Shown: positions 44,916-53,695 of the stretch, one piece after another | Layout: each line of letters starts with the position of its first letter | How positions within the stretch are numbered: position 1 is the first letter of the stretch | From: an uncultured Bacteroidota bacterium | GTDB lineage: Bacteria; Bacteroidota; Bacteroidia; Flavobacteriales; Flavobacteriaceae | Reading direction: 5' to 3' | Assembly: GCA_902586435.1 (NCBI GenBank) | Contig: CACIHJ010000001.1 | Coordinates: 62,001 to 126,000 of the forward strand | DNA: 64,000 nucleotides | Notes under the pieces: generated by a model | Database searches by the model: none | What the model saw: the letters and a program-made list of their open reading frames with translations, nothing else | Told to the model about the DNA's origin: nothing | Translations under genes and position numbers: made by a program

Positions 44916-46163
44916 ATGAATCCAAGAAGAGTTGTAGTAACTGGAATGGGAGCTCTAACTCCTATAGGTAATACACTTCACCAATTTTGGGATGGACTTA
45001 TTTCTGGGACTAGTGGTTCAAGTAATATTACTCACTTTGATGCAGCTAAATTCAAAACAAAATTTGCATGTGAAGTAAAAGGCTATGATCCATTAGACTT
45101 TTTTGAAAAAAAGGAAGTCAGAAGATATGATAAATTTACCCAATATGCATTGATAGTTGCAAAAGAGGCAATTGAAGATGCAAAATTAATTGAATCTAAA
45201 GTAAATAATGACAAGGTTGGAGTAATTTGGGGAGCAGGCATAGGTGGTTTAGAAACATTTCAAAACGAAGTTTTAAACTTTGCAGAAGGTGATGGAACTC
45301 CAAGATATAATCCCTTTTTTATTCCAAAAATGATTCCAGATATTGCACCAGGACTTATATCTATAGAGTATGGGTTTCATGGGCCTAATTTTGCTACAGT
45401 CTCTGCATGTGCATCCTCTGCAAATGCAATTATAGATGGTTTAAATTATATAAGAATGGGATACTCTGATATCATTGTAGCGGGAGGATCAGAAGCACCA
45501 ATTACAATTTCTGGTATCGCTGGGTTTAATGCAATGCATGCTCTTTCTACTAGAAATGATGATCCTTTAACTGCATCGAGGCCTTTTGATAGAGACAGAG
45601 ATGGTTTTGTCTTAGGCGAAGGTGGAGGAGCTCTAATTCTCGAAGAATATGAACATGCAAAAAATAGAGGTGCTAAAATGTATGCTGAAGTTTCTGGATT
45701 TGGTTTGTCTAGTGATGCATATCATATGACGGCTCCTCACCCAGATGGAAAAGGAGCAATTAAAGTTATGAAGCATTGCCTTGATGATGCTAAATTAAAT
45801 TCATCTGAAATTGATTTAATTAATATGCATGGAACATCTACTTCACTTGGTGATATTGCTGAGAGTAAAGCTGTTAAAGAAGTCTTTCAAGAAGACGTTT
45901 ATAACCTGAATATTAATTCTACAAAATCTATGACTGGTCACCTTTTAGGAGCTGCTGGAGCAATAGAAGGGATTTCTTGTATTCTATCAATGAATAACAG
46001 TATGGTCCCTCCAACAATTAATCATTTTAATAGAGATGAAAATATTGATCCAAAACTAAATCTAACTTTTTCAAAACCTCAAAAGAAAGAAGTTAACGCC
46101 TCCCTTTCAAATACTTTCGGATTTGGAGGACATAATGCATGTATTATATTTAAAAAATTATAA
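44916..46163 (+). CDS. fabF: 3-oxoacyl-[acyl-carrier-protein] synthase II FabF
   Basis: Condensing enzyme of fatty acid elongation. N-terminal 'RRVVVTGMGALTPIG', nucleophile Cys in 'TVSACASSANAI', the two catalytic His in 'NMHGTSTSLGD' and 'STKSMTGHLLGAAGA', and the C-terminal 'NTFGFGGHNACIIF' identify it. At 415 residues it is complete. In most flavobacteria rnc follows; here the next ORF is the IPExxxVDY-type protein, which begins at or beside the fabF stop. Confidence 0.97.
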   Translation: MNPRRVVVTGMGALTPIGNTLHQFWDGLISGTSGSSNITHFDAAKFKTKFACEVKGYDPLDFFEKKEVRRYDKFTQYALIVAKEAIEDAKLIESKVNNDKVGVIWGAGIGGLETFQNEVLNFAEGDGTPRYNPFFIPKMIPDIAPGLISIEYGFHGPNFATVSACASSANAIIDGLNYIRMGYSDIIVAGGSEAPITISGIAGFNAMHALSTRNDDPLTASRPFDRDRDGFVLGEGGGALILEEYEHAKNRGAKMYAEVSGFGLSSDAYHMTAPHPDGKGAIKVMKHCLDDAKLNSSEIDLINMHGTSTSLGDIAESKAVKEVFQEDVYNLNINSTKSMTGHLLGAAGAIEGISCILSMNNSMVPPTINHFNRDENIDPKLNLTFSKPQKKEVNASLSNTFGFGGHNACIIFKKL

Positions 46164-46639
46164 TTGTAAAACTGAAAAACAATAAAAGCAATAAGACTTT
46201 ATTTTTAAAACCTTTAAAAAAGGAAAAGCTAAAACTTATTGGATTACATTCAAGTTTAAAGGATTACCAAATTTCCTATAACATAAACTATTTATTAAAA
46301 TCTAAATTCAAGCGTTCAAAAAAGGATATAATATTAGAACAGCATTTTTATTCTAGTCATTATAGGTGGAAATCTGAATCTAAAGGTATAGATTTTGAGC
46401 TATTTTCTAACAAGCTAATAGGGCATAATGATGCCAACCAAGATATCACGGGACTTTTTAGCTATCCAGAATTAAATGAATTATATTTGATTAATAAGTA
46501 TAAAGAAGTAGATTTTTTTATTAAACAAAATTGTTTTTATTCTACAGAAAAAATAATTAAAGCTCTGAAAAAAGTAAAAGGAATATATTTTGTTTATAGA
46601 ATATATGACATTGAGGAAAATTTAAATTTTGATTTATGA
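46163..46639 (+). CDS. IPExxxVDY-family protein with non-canonical start codon
   Basis: The stretch from fabF to pyk (over 450 bases) is one open frame with codons in phase with a TGA at 46637-46639, open from 46154. It encodes about 155-158 residues, with 'LKLIGLHSSLKDYQISYNI' near the N terminus, 'KFKRSKKDIILEQHF' and 'LYLINKYKEVDFFIK'. These match the IPExxxVDY family of flavobacteria (usual motif YLIPE-xxx-VDYF), which occupies this spot before pyk. No ATG, GTG or TTG precedes the homologous region. Candidate starts are ATT at 46163 (overlapping the fabF stop, used here) or CTG at 46172. The TGA overlaps the pyk ATG (ATGA). Function unknown. Confidence 0.72.
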   Translation: MVKLKNNKSNKTLFLKPLKKEKLKLIGLHSSLKDYQISYNINYLLKSKFKRSKKDIILEQHFYSSHYRWKSESKGIDFELFSNKLIGHNDANQDITGLFSYPELNELYLINKYKEVDFFIKQNCFYSTEKIIKALKKVKGIYFVYRIYDIEENLNFDL

Positions 46640-48066
46640 AGAAAATTAAAAAAACTAAAATAATTGCTACTATTGGCCCCTCATCTTCATCTTCTTCGAT
46701 AATGGAAAAGATGATGATAGAAGGTGTAGATGTTTTTAGAATTAATTTCTCTCATGCAAAACATAATGAAGCAAAAAAAATTATCAAACAGATAAGACAA
46801 ATTGACAATAAACTCTCATTAAATACTGCGATTATTGCTGATCTTCAAGGGCCAAAACTAAGAATTGGTAAAATGAGAAAAAATTCTTCTTTAAAAATAG
46901 GAGATGAGATAACTATAGATTGTAAATCCCAGCTTGTAGGTAACAACAAAAAAATGTATGTAAATTATAAAGATCTTGCAAAGGACATTAAAAAAGGAGA
47001 AAAGATATTAATAGATGATGGTAAAATCATTTTAAAAGTATTAAGTTCAAATAAAAAGACTCAAATTATAGCAGAAGTTGTCCAAGGAGGTGAAGTTAAA
47101 TCTAACAAGGGTTTTAATCTCCCTAATACAAAAATTTCTTTGTCTCCGCTGACAGATAAAGATGTCAAAGACGCAATCTTAGCTATAGAAGAGAATGTGG
47201 ACTGGATAGCTCTTTCTTTTGTTAGAAAGAGAAGTGATATTGAAAGTTTAGTGAAAATAATTAACAAAAAATCTGAATATAGCATTCCTGTTATTGCCAA
47301 AATAGAAAAACCAGAAGCTCTTAAAAATATTGATGAAATTATAAAAGTTTCAAGTGGTTTAATGGTTGCGAGAGGAGATCTTGGTGTTGAACTTCAATCA
47401 TCTGAGATTCCTTTAATTCAAAAGAGATTAGTTGCAAAAGCAAAGAAATCTAGAATTCCTGTTATAATTGCTACTCAAATGATGGAAAGCATGATGGAAA
47501 GTGTTACTCCATCTAGAGCAGAGGTAAATGATGTTGCTAATTCAGTAATGGATGGAGCAGATGCAGTAATGTTATCAGGAGAAACTTCTGTTGGGAAATT
47601 CCCTACAGAAGTTATAAAGACTATGTCATCAATTATCAATAAAGTTGAAAATTCAAATCTAATTTCTCTTGCAAACAAGAGACCTAAAGATCAAAAGTCT
47701 AAAAGATATATAACAAAGTCTATTTGCTTTAGCGCAGCTAAAATGGCAAATGATATTAAAGCTAAGGCTATAAGCACATTAACAAATAGTGGTTATACTG
47801 CATTTCAAATATCATCTTGGAGACCTTCAACACATGTACTTGTATTTACATCAAACAGAAGAATATTAACGCAGTTAAATCTTTTATGGGGAGTTAAAGC
47901 TTTTTTTTATGATGGCTTTGAAAGTACTGATAGTACTGTAGAGGAAATAAATAAAATTGCAATGGAAAATAAATACTTACAGAAAGGTGATAAGGTAATC
48001 AATTTAACTTCAATGCCAATAGATCAAAAGGGTATGACAAACACATTAAGAATTTCAGAATTATAA
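46636..48066 (+). CDS. pyk: Pyruvate kinase
   Basis: Final glycolytic step, phosphoenolpyruvate plus ADP to pyruvate plus ATP. 'TKIIATIGPSSSS' and 'RINFSHAKH' at the N terminus, 'ADLQGPKLRIG', the catalytic Lys region 'IPVIAKIEKPEAL', 'VARGDLGVEL' and 'MMESMMESVTPSRAEVNDVAN' are diagnostic. The 476 residues include the C-terminal allosteric domain. The start overlaps the stop of the preceding ORF (ATGA), implying coupling. The aldehyde dehydrogenase gene follows after 4 bases. Confidence 0.97.
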   Translation: MKKIKKTKIIATIGPSSSSSSIMEKMMIEGVDVFRINFSHAKHNEAKKIIKQIRQIDNKLSLNTAIIADLQGPKLRIGKMRKNSSLKIGDEITIDCKSQLVGNNKKMYVNYKDLAKDIKKGEKILIDDGKIILKVLSSNKKTQIIAEVVQGGEVKSNKGFNLPNTKISLSPLTDKDVKDAILAIEENVDWIALSFVRKRSDIESLVKIINKKSEYSIPVIAKIEKPEALKNIDEIIKVSSGLMVARGDLGVELQSSEIPLIQKRLVAKAKKSRIPVIIATQMMESMMESVTPSRAEVNDVANSVMDGADAVMLSGETSVGKFPTEVIKTMSSIINKVENSNLISLANKRPKDQKSKRYITKSICFSAAKMANDIKAKAISTLTNSGYTAFQISSWRPSTHVLVFTSNRRILTQLNLLWGVKAFFYDGFESTDSTVEEINKIAMENKYLQKGDKVINLTSMPIDQKGMTNTLRISEL

Positions 48067-48070
48067 TTGT

Positions 48071-49606
48071 ATGGATATTAAAGAAAATTTAATGAAAAAG
48101 CTTAACATAAAAGATGAAGAATTGGGATGTTCTTCTGGATCAGAATGGTTTGGTAATGGAGAGGCTATCAGTTCTTTTTCTCCCGTTGATGGAAAAACCA
48201 TTGGGAAAATAAAGACAGGTTCAAAAGAAGATTACGAAAAAATTATTAGAGCAGCTCAGGATGCATTTGTTAAATTTAGAAAAATCCCTGCTCCCAAGCG
48301 CGGAGAACTTGTAAGGCAATTTGGGGAAAAATTGAGAGAAAATAAAGAAGAATTAGGGACACTTGTATCATATGAAATGGGGAAATCATACCAAGAAGGT
48401 CTTGGGGAGGTTCAGGAAATGATTGATATCTGCGATTTTGCAGTCGGGTTATCTAGGCAACTTCATGGACTTACAATGCATTCTGAGAGACCTGAACACA
48501 GGATGTATGAGCAATACCATCCACTAGGGATAGTTGGTGTTATATCTGCATTTAATTTCCCTGTGGCAGTTTGGAGTTGGAATGTAACTCTAGCTTGGGT
48601 ATGCGGTAATGTTACTGTTTGGAAACCTAGTGAAAAAACACCACTATGTAGTATTATATGCCAAAGATTAATATCAAGCGTATTTAAAGAAAATAATATC
48701 CCGGAGGGAGTTTCGTCTCTTATAAATGGTGATTATAAAATAGGTGAGCTACTATCTTCTGATAATAGAATGCCTTTGGTTTCAGCAACTGGTTCAACTA
48801 TAATGGGGAAGAAAGTTGCAGAAAAGGTTGGCTCTAGATTAGGTAAAACATTACTAGAGTTAGGAGGAAATAATGCCATCATTGTTACACCAGATGCAGA
48901 TCTTAAAATGATGTTAATGGGGACTGTTTTTGGAGCTGTAGGGACTTGTGGACAAAGATGTACATCTACAAGAAGATTGATTGTTCATGAAACAGTTTAT
49001 GATAAGGTTAGAAGTTCACTTAAAGAAGCATATAATCAGATTAAAATAGGTGACCCACTTAATTCTGAAAACCATGTTGGACCTTTAATTGATAAAGATG
49101 CTGTTAAAAATTATTTAGATGCATTGAATATGATAGAAGAACAAGGAGGTAGTTTTCTTGTTCCCGGTGGAGTTTTAAATGGTCAAGAATTTGAAAGTGG
49201 ATGCTATGTTAAGCCTGTAATTGCTGAAATTCATCATTCACAAAAAATTGTACAAGAAGAAACATTCGCTCCAATTTTATATTTAATTAAGTATTCTGGT
49301 AGTGTTGAATCTGCAATTGAAATACAGAATGAGGTTAAACAAGGATTATCTTCAGCAATTATGACAAATAATCTACAAGATGCTGAATGTTTTTTGTCAC
49401 ATTGGGGAAGTGACTGTGGAATTGCAAATGTAAATATTGGAACATCTGGGGCAGAAATTGGAGGAGCATTTGGAGGAGAGAAAGAAACAGGAGGTGGGAG
49501 AGAAAGTGGATCTGATGCATGGAAAGTATATATGAGAAGGCAAACTAATACTATAAACTTTTCACCGGAGCTTCCTTTAGCTCAAGGAATCAAATTTAAT
49601 TTATAG
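48071..49606 (+). CDS. amaB: Aldehyde dehydrogenase, ALDH7 family (probable alpha-aminoadipic semialdehyde dehydrogenase)
   Basis: NAD-dependent oxidation of aminoadipate semialdehyde in lysine breakdown is the known role of the ALDH7A1/AmaB family. Family features seen are 'HRMYEQYHPLGIVGVISAFN', 'WKPSEKTPLCS', catalytic Glu in 'LLELGGNNAII', nucleophile Cys in 'GTCGQRCTSTRR', 'ETFAPILYLIKY' and 'GGAFGGEKETGGGRESGSDAW'. At 511 residues it is full length. Its place directly after pyk is common in flavobacteria. The stop lies one base from the stop of the convergent pheS. Confidence 0.88.
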   Translation: MDIKENLMKKLNIKDEELGCSSGSEWFGNGEAISSFSPVDGKTIGKIKTGSKEDYEKIIRAAQDAFVKFRKIPAPKRGELVRQFGEKLRENKEELGTLVSYEMGKSYQEGLGEVQEMIDICDFAVGLSRQLHGLTMHSERPEHRMYEQYHPLGIVGVISAFNFPVAVWSWNVTLAWVCGNVTVWKPSEKTPLCSIICQRLISSVFKENNIPEGVSSLINGDYKIGELLSSDNRMPLVSATGSTIMGKKVAEKVGSRLGKTLLELGGNNAIIVTPDADLKMMLMGTVFGAVGTCGQRCTSTRRLIVHETVYDKVRSSLKEAYNQIKIGDPLNSENHVGPLIDKDAVKNYLDALNMIEEQGGSFLVPGGVLNGQEFESGCYVKPVIAEIHHSQKIVQEETFAPILYLIKYSGSVESAIEIQNEVKQGLSSAIMTNNLQDAECFLSHWGSDCGIANVNIGTSGAEIGGAFGGEKETGGGRESGSDAWKVYMRRQTNTINFSPELPLAQGIKFNL

Positions 49607-49607
49607 A

Positions 49608-50618
49608 TTAAGATTTAAATTGTTCTAAAAACCTGATATCGTTTTCAAAAAATAATCTTATGTCCGGTATCTCATAGATTAACATTGCAATTCTTTCTAT
49701 CCCAAGTCCAAATGCATAACCTGAGTATTTTTCTGGATCTATATTACAATTCTCTAGAACTTTTGGATCTACCATTCCACAACCCATAATTTCTAACCAA
49801 CCAGTTCCTTTAGTTAGCCTATAATCACTCTCTGACTCTAAACCCCAGTATATATCAACTTCTGCACTAGGTTCAGTAAAAGGGAAAAAAGATGGTCTAA
49901 ATCTCAATTTAGACTTTCCAAACATTGCTTTTGTAAAATATAAGACCATTTGCTTAAGATCAGCAAAAGAAATATTTTCATCAACCACTATTCCTTCTAC
50001 TTGATGAAAAAGACAATGTGATCTTGCGGATATAGCCTCATTTCTATAAACTCTACCAGGGGAGATTATATTAATAGGAGGTGAATTATTTTCCATATAT
50101 CTTACTTGAACTGATGAGGTATGGGTTCTTAAAAGAATATCAGGGTTTGTTTGAATAAAGAACGTATCTTGCATATCACGAGCAGGGTGATCTTTAGGAA
50201 GGTTCAAGGCAGTAAAGTTGTGCCAGTCATCTTCTATTTCAGGTCCATCAGATAAATCAAATCCTACTTGAGAAAATATATCTATGACTTTATTTTTAAT
50301 AATTGTGATCGGATGGAGTGAGCCTGATTTAATAGGGAATCCTGGCTTAGATATATCTTCACTTGATAAATTATCTTGATTACTACCAATTTTATTTAAT
50401 AAATCATCATATTTATTCTGAACTAAATCCTTTAATTCATTTATCTTTAACCCCACTTCTTTTTTTTGTGTATCTGGAACTTCTTTAAACTTTGAAAATA
50501 AATCGTTGACAATACCTTTTCTTCCTAAATATTTTATTTTAAAGTCATCCAACTTATCAACTTTATCAGAATTAAATTTTTTAATAGAATCTAGATGGTT
50601 TTGGATTTCTTTCTTCAT
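49608..50618 (-). CDS. pheS: Phenylalanyl-tRNA synthetase alpha subunit
   Basis: Catalytic subunit of the alpha2beta2 enzyme that charges tRNA-Phe. An N-terminal coiled coil (about 1-90, binding tRNA) precedes the class II core: motif 2 '[17 protein letters not shown]', '[18 protein letters not shown]' and motif 3 '[18 protein letters not shown]'. The 336 residues are complete; pheT is not adjacent. The upstream 76 bases hold a perfect -7 box and a small leader with alternative hairpins and a 12-codon ORF. Confidence 0.96.
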   Translation of the reverse strand: MKKEIQNHLDSIKKFNSDKVDKLDDFKIKYLGRKGIVNDLFSKFKEVPDTQKKEVGLKINELKDLVQNKYDDLLNKIGSNQDNLSSEDISKPGFPIKSGSLHPITIIKNKVIDIFSQVGFDLSDGPEIEDDWHNFTALNLPKDHPARDMQDTFFIQTNPDILLRTHTSSVQVRYMENNSPPINIISPGRVYRNEAISARSHCLFHQVEGIVVDENISFADLKQMVLYFTKAMFGKSKLRFRPSFFPFTEPSAEVDIYWGLESESDYRLTKGTGWLEIMGCGMVDPKVLENCNIDPEKYSGYAFGLGIERIAMLIYEIPDIRLFFENDIRFLEQFKS

Positions 50619-50702
50619 TTTAGTTTAGTGTTGACAAATTACATTTAAATAATCTCATAATATATAATCTCTAAGATTAAGGTTATGTATATTGCAAATA
50701 TA
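50619..50702 (-). promoter_or_regulatory. Promoter and leader of pheS with competing hairpins and a 12-codon leader ORF
   Basis: The minus strand has TATATTTG (50702-50695), a perfect -7 box, giving a leader of about 70 bases. In it one TAATCT (50679-50674) can pair with either of two AGATTA copies (50670-50665 or 50655-50650), so the two hairpins exclude each other. A 12-residue ORF (50658 to 50620, beginning MRLFKC, one Phe codon) overlaps the second copy and stops one base before the pheS ATG. An attenuator is possible but unproven; these short AT-rich pairings could be chance. Confidence 0.3.
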
Positions 50703-50713
50703 ATTCAAGTTTA

Positions 50714-51211
50714 ATGAATTTATTTGATTTAATTTCAATTGGGCTAATTGGATATGGTTCTTTCAGAGGCTTTTCTAAAGGATTAATTGTTGAAATGTCC
50801 AGTTTACTAGCTATTTTCCTTGGGTTTACTATAGGAGTCAATTTTGATGATTTAATTTCAAACTTTTTATACAATAAATTCAATATTGAGTTCAGTTTAT
50901 TAAAGATATTTGTTTTTTTGATCATCTTTTTCATTATTTATAGCTTGGTAATCCTAGTTGCGAAATCAATAACAAAATTTATTAAAGTAGTTAACCTTGG
51001 ACTGTTAAACAGTGCTCTTGGTAGTTTGTTTGGTTTAACTAAATGGTCCTTATTATTTATACTATTAGTATGGATTCTTGATTCTATAGAGTTTTCTAGT
51101 TTTGAGGAAATATCAAACTCATTTATGTATGAATTGTTACTTGATTTATCTGAAGTCTTTTTTAATATAATAGAAACTGAGGATTCAGTATTTGTTCAAA
51201 AATTTACTTAA
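50714..51211 (+). CDS. cvpA: CvpA-family membrane protein
   Basis: A 165-residue inner-membrane protein with about four hydrophobic segments and the family N terminus 'FDLISIGLIGYGSFRGFSKGLIVEMSSLLAIF'-like pattern (positions 4-35; Gly/Arg/Phe spaced as in CvpA). In E. coli CvpA is required for colicin V production and bile tolerance; here the role is unknown. It is divergent from pheS. Its start overlaps the stop of a 9-codon ORF (TAATG). The 3' end overlaps the convergent batE by 8 bases. Confidence 0.85.
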   Translation: MNLFDLISIGLIGYGSFRGFSKGLIVEMSSLLAIFLGFTIGVNFDDLISNFLYNKFNIEFSLLKIFVFLIIFFIIYSLVILVAKSITKFIKVVNLGLLNSALGSLFGLTKWSLLFILLVWILDSIEFSSFEEISNSFMYELLLDLSEVFFNIIETEDSVFVQKFT

Positions 51212-51950
51212 TTGATTTAATAAAATCAGTGTAAAGCCAACCTGTTGTCCCATTTTCTAATCTAATATTTGTCCAGTCCTGAGCTTGATTTAACAATTGA
51301 ACTTTTGTTCCTTCATGCAGTAAAAATTTAAGTTCAGATAATTTATTAGGTTCACTCCAAACTTCAATTTCTTTTGGATAAATAATTCCATAAAATTTAT
51401 CAGACTCTATTTCTTTTTCATAACTAATCCAGTAAATAAGGGATGAGAATATTATCAATACAATTGAGATATTAAAAAAAAGTTTTTTCTTGTAAGGTTC
51501 ACCATAGTAAATATAAAGGAATAAGGATATACATAGTAGCCAAATGAAAATCAAGAATAGTACTTTCCATGAGTTAACTGAAAATAGATTTATTACATTA
51601 AGTCTGATTGCTTCAAGTTGGGAAATAGGTAGTCTTTCTATTTTATCAACTCTCATGTTTTGCGCAAAAGATAAGTTTATGGCTATATCTGAATCATTTG
51701 GAGATAATTTCTTTGCCATTTCAAAATAATAGTTACTTTCTGCTATATTATTAAGCTTATAGTGAGCATTACCAAGATTATAGTAGAGAGAGTGGCTTTC
51801 ATAGCCTGAATCAACAATTTGGAGATAAAGATTTATTGCACTATTATAGTCTCCATTAATATAATCATTAGTTGCTGATTCAAATATTTCATCATTAGAT
51901 TGGGAAGAAATAAAAAGAGAGAATAGTATGAAAATGATATTTATATTCAT
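51204..51950 (-). CDS. batE: BatE-like protein: TPR, two membrane helices and SH3 domain
   Basis: A 248-residue envelope protein. A signal peptide (about 1-17) is followed by two TPR units ('NDYINGDYNSAINLYLQI', 'HSLYYNLGNAHYKLNNIAES'), two hydrophobic helices (about 127-147 and 158-174) and a C-terminal bacterial SH3-like domain ('EIEVWSEPNKLSELKFLLHE' to 'GTTGWLYTDFI'). This is the arrangement of BatE, last gene of the Bacteroides aerotolerance operon. It overlaps batD by 4 bases and the convergent cvpA by 8. Confidence 0.88.
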   Translation of the reverse strand: MNINIIFILFSLFISSQSNDEIFESATNDYINGDYNSAINLYLQIVDSGYESHSLYYNLGNAHYKLNNIAESNYYFEMAKKLSPNDSDIAINLSFAQNMRVDKIERLPISQLEAIRLNVINLFSVNSWKVLFLIFIWLLCISLFLYIYYGEPYKKKLFFNISIVLIIFSSLIYWISYEKEIESDKFYGIIYPKEIEVWSEPNKLSELKFLLHEGTKVQLLNQAQDWTNIRLENGTTGWLYTDFIKSIK

Positions 51951-53695
51951 TTGTTGTTTTTTAATATTTCATCAAATATTTTGTTTGCTATACCAAGATC
52001 ATTAGCCATCTCATTATTTGATGAATCAGAATACCTTGCTCTTTCGCAACTTTCGACTAATTTTAAAATTATCTCTATAGATTCATTAGCTATTCCTTCT
52101 GAAATCATTTGTTTTGAAATAGACTCTTTATTTAGTTTATTGGTTTCGATTGAAAATCGAACCTGTAGAAAGTTATAAATTGATTTTTCTATTAAATCAT
52201 AAAATTTGTCTTTATTACCTATTGACTTTTCTGCATTAATAAGATCTAGTTTTATTTTTTTATATACCTGTTTTATCTTTTCATTTTTGTTTAATTCTTT
52301 TCTTCTAGGAAGACTATAAAAAATCATAAAAGATAAAAGGGATAAAATAGGAAATGACAGAAGAATAAGAAAAGTGTTTGAATTTGAAAATTGATCTTTA
52401 TCTATTCTAGTAAAATTTTTTTCTGTTTTTATAAACTTAAAAGACTCATTTGAGGGTGCAATTATATTGTCATTATTTGAAGATAAGGTTGGACCCTCAA
52501 AAACATCAATATTCAGTTTTTGAGACTTTAAAGTCTTATATCTTCTTTCATATGGATCAAAATATGAAAACTCAACCTCTTGTATTGGGAATTTTCCTTG
52601 ATATTTTGGAACAATAGTATATGTATTCTCAACTGTCCCAGACATTCCTGATAAATTTGTTCTAACATTTTCTTTTCTTTCAGGCTCATAAAGCTCCATT
52701 GATGCAGGAACCATTATTTTTGGCAAATCAAATAATTTTAGATTTCCTTCACCTGTAACTTTGACATTAGCTTGAAAAGATTCGGATGCTTTTAATGAAT
52801 TCTTATTCAGAATTATATCAAATTCAAATTGTCCAACCGCACCTGTAAAATTTTTAGGTTTTCCATTATCTGGCAATTCTTTTACATTTATATTTTTAGT
52901 TCCTGTGGTAATAATCTTAGAAGTTTGGTCATATATTATATTGCCAAAGAAATCCCTTCTATTTGTTGGGAAATCAAGAACCAAATTTAACGACAATGGA
53001 CTAATTTCAAGAAGACCAGACTTTTGAGGATATAAAACTACCTTTCTCCATTGAACAACATTATAAGTCTGTCCCTTATAATTTCCTCTTTCAACTTTAA
53101 GTTGGGGAATTTTAATAATTTGACTCCAAAAGTCTTTATATTTTGGTGATTCTGATTCTCTTGCATCTGAAACATTTATAGGACTTTTATAATATAGTTT
53201 ATATACAATAGTAATTGGTTCATTAATATATGGAGAGCCTTTTGATATACTAGCAATTAGTTCAATATTGTCATCATCAAAATAAACCTCATCAGAATTC
53301 GAATTAGCACCTTTTACAGAGTCAGTAACATTTAGTTCAACAGGAAGAGATTTATATTCCTGCCCATCAATTGTTACTGAAGCTTGATATATAACTAACC
53401 TTCCTTTCTTCAAGGGCTTTAAAAAATAAGAATACGTTTTTGAGAAACTTTGCTCTCCATTAACATATGAAGTCTTTATTGATTGGTTTGGACCGCCAAT
53501 TATTTGAAAATTTTCAAAATTTGGTGGTGTAAAATTATCTCCATTCTCATTCATTATAAAATCTATCCTTAATCTTTCATTAAGTCCAAGTTTATTCTTG
53601 CTAACCTTTGCCTCAAAATTAACTTGCGAAATAACCATAGTTGAATTAAGTAATAAAATATAAAGCCCTATATGTTTATAAAGTGTCTTCACCAA
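51947..53695 (-). CDS. batD: BatD protein (aerotolerance operon)
   Basis: A 582-residue protein has a signal peptide (about 1-23), a long periplasmic beta-sandwich region with 'VNFEAKVSKNKLGLNERLR', 'NEPITIVYKLYYKSPINVSD' and 'SFQANVKVTGEGNLKLFDLPKI'-type segments, then one membrane helix ('FLILLSFPILSLLSFMIFY', about 451-469) and a cytosolic helical tail. This matches the BatD (oxygen tolerance) family. Role: part of a membrane complex served by the MoxR ATPase; the biochemical activity is not established. It overlaps batC by 7 bases and batE by 4. Confidence 0.9.
   Translation of the reverse strand: MVKTLYKHIGLYILLLNSTMVISQVNFEAKVSKNKLGLNERLRIDFIMNENGDNFTPPNFENFQIIGGPNQSIKTSYVNGEQSFSKTYSYFLKPLKKGRLVIYQASVTIDGQEYKSLPVELNVTDSVKGANSNSDEVYFDDDNIELIASISKGSPYINEPITIVYKLYYKSPINVSDARESESPKYKDFWSQIIKIPQLKVERGNYKGQTYNVVQWRKVVLYPQKSGLLEISPLSLNLVLDFPTNRRDFFGNIIYDQTSKIITTGTKNINVKELPDNGKPKNFTGAVGQFEFDIILNKNSLKASESFQANVKVTGEGNLKLFDLPKIMVPASMELYEPERKENVRTNLSGMSGTVENTYTIVPKYQGKFPIQEVEFSYFDPYERRYKTLKSQKLNIDVFEGPTLSSNNDNIIAPSNESFKFIKTEKNFTRIDKDQFSNSNTFLILLSFPILSLLSFMIFYSLPRRKELNKNEKIKQVYKKIKLDLINAEKSIGNKDKFYDLIEKSIYNFLQVRFSIETNKLNKESISKQMISEGIANESIEIILKLVESCERARYSDSSNNEMANDLGIANKIFDEILKNNK

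Noticed and set aside
50683-50934. 83-codon minus-strand ORF upstream of pheS
   Set aside because: It is antisense to the first part of cvpA and crosses the divergent promoter region; composition is that of an antisense frame.
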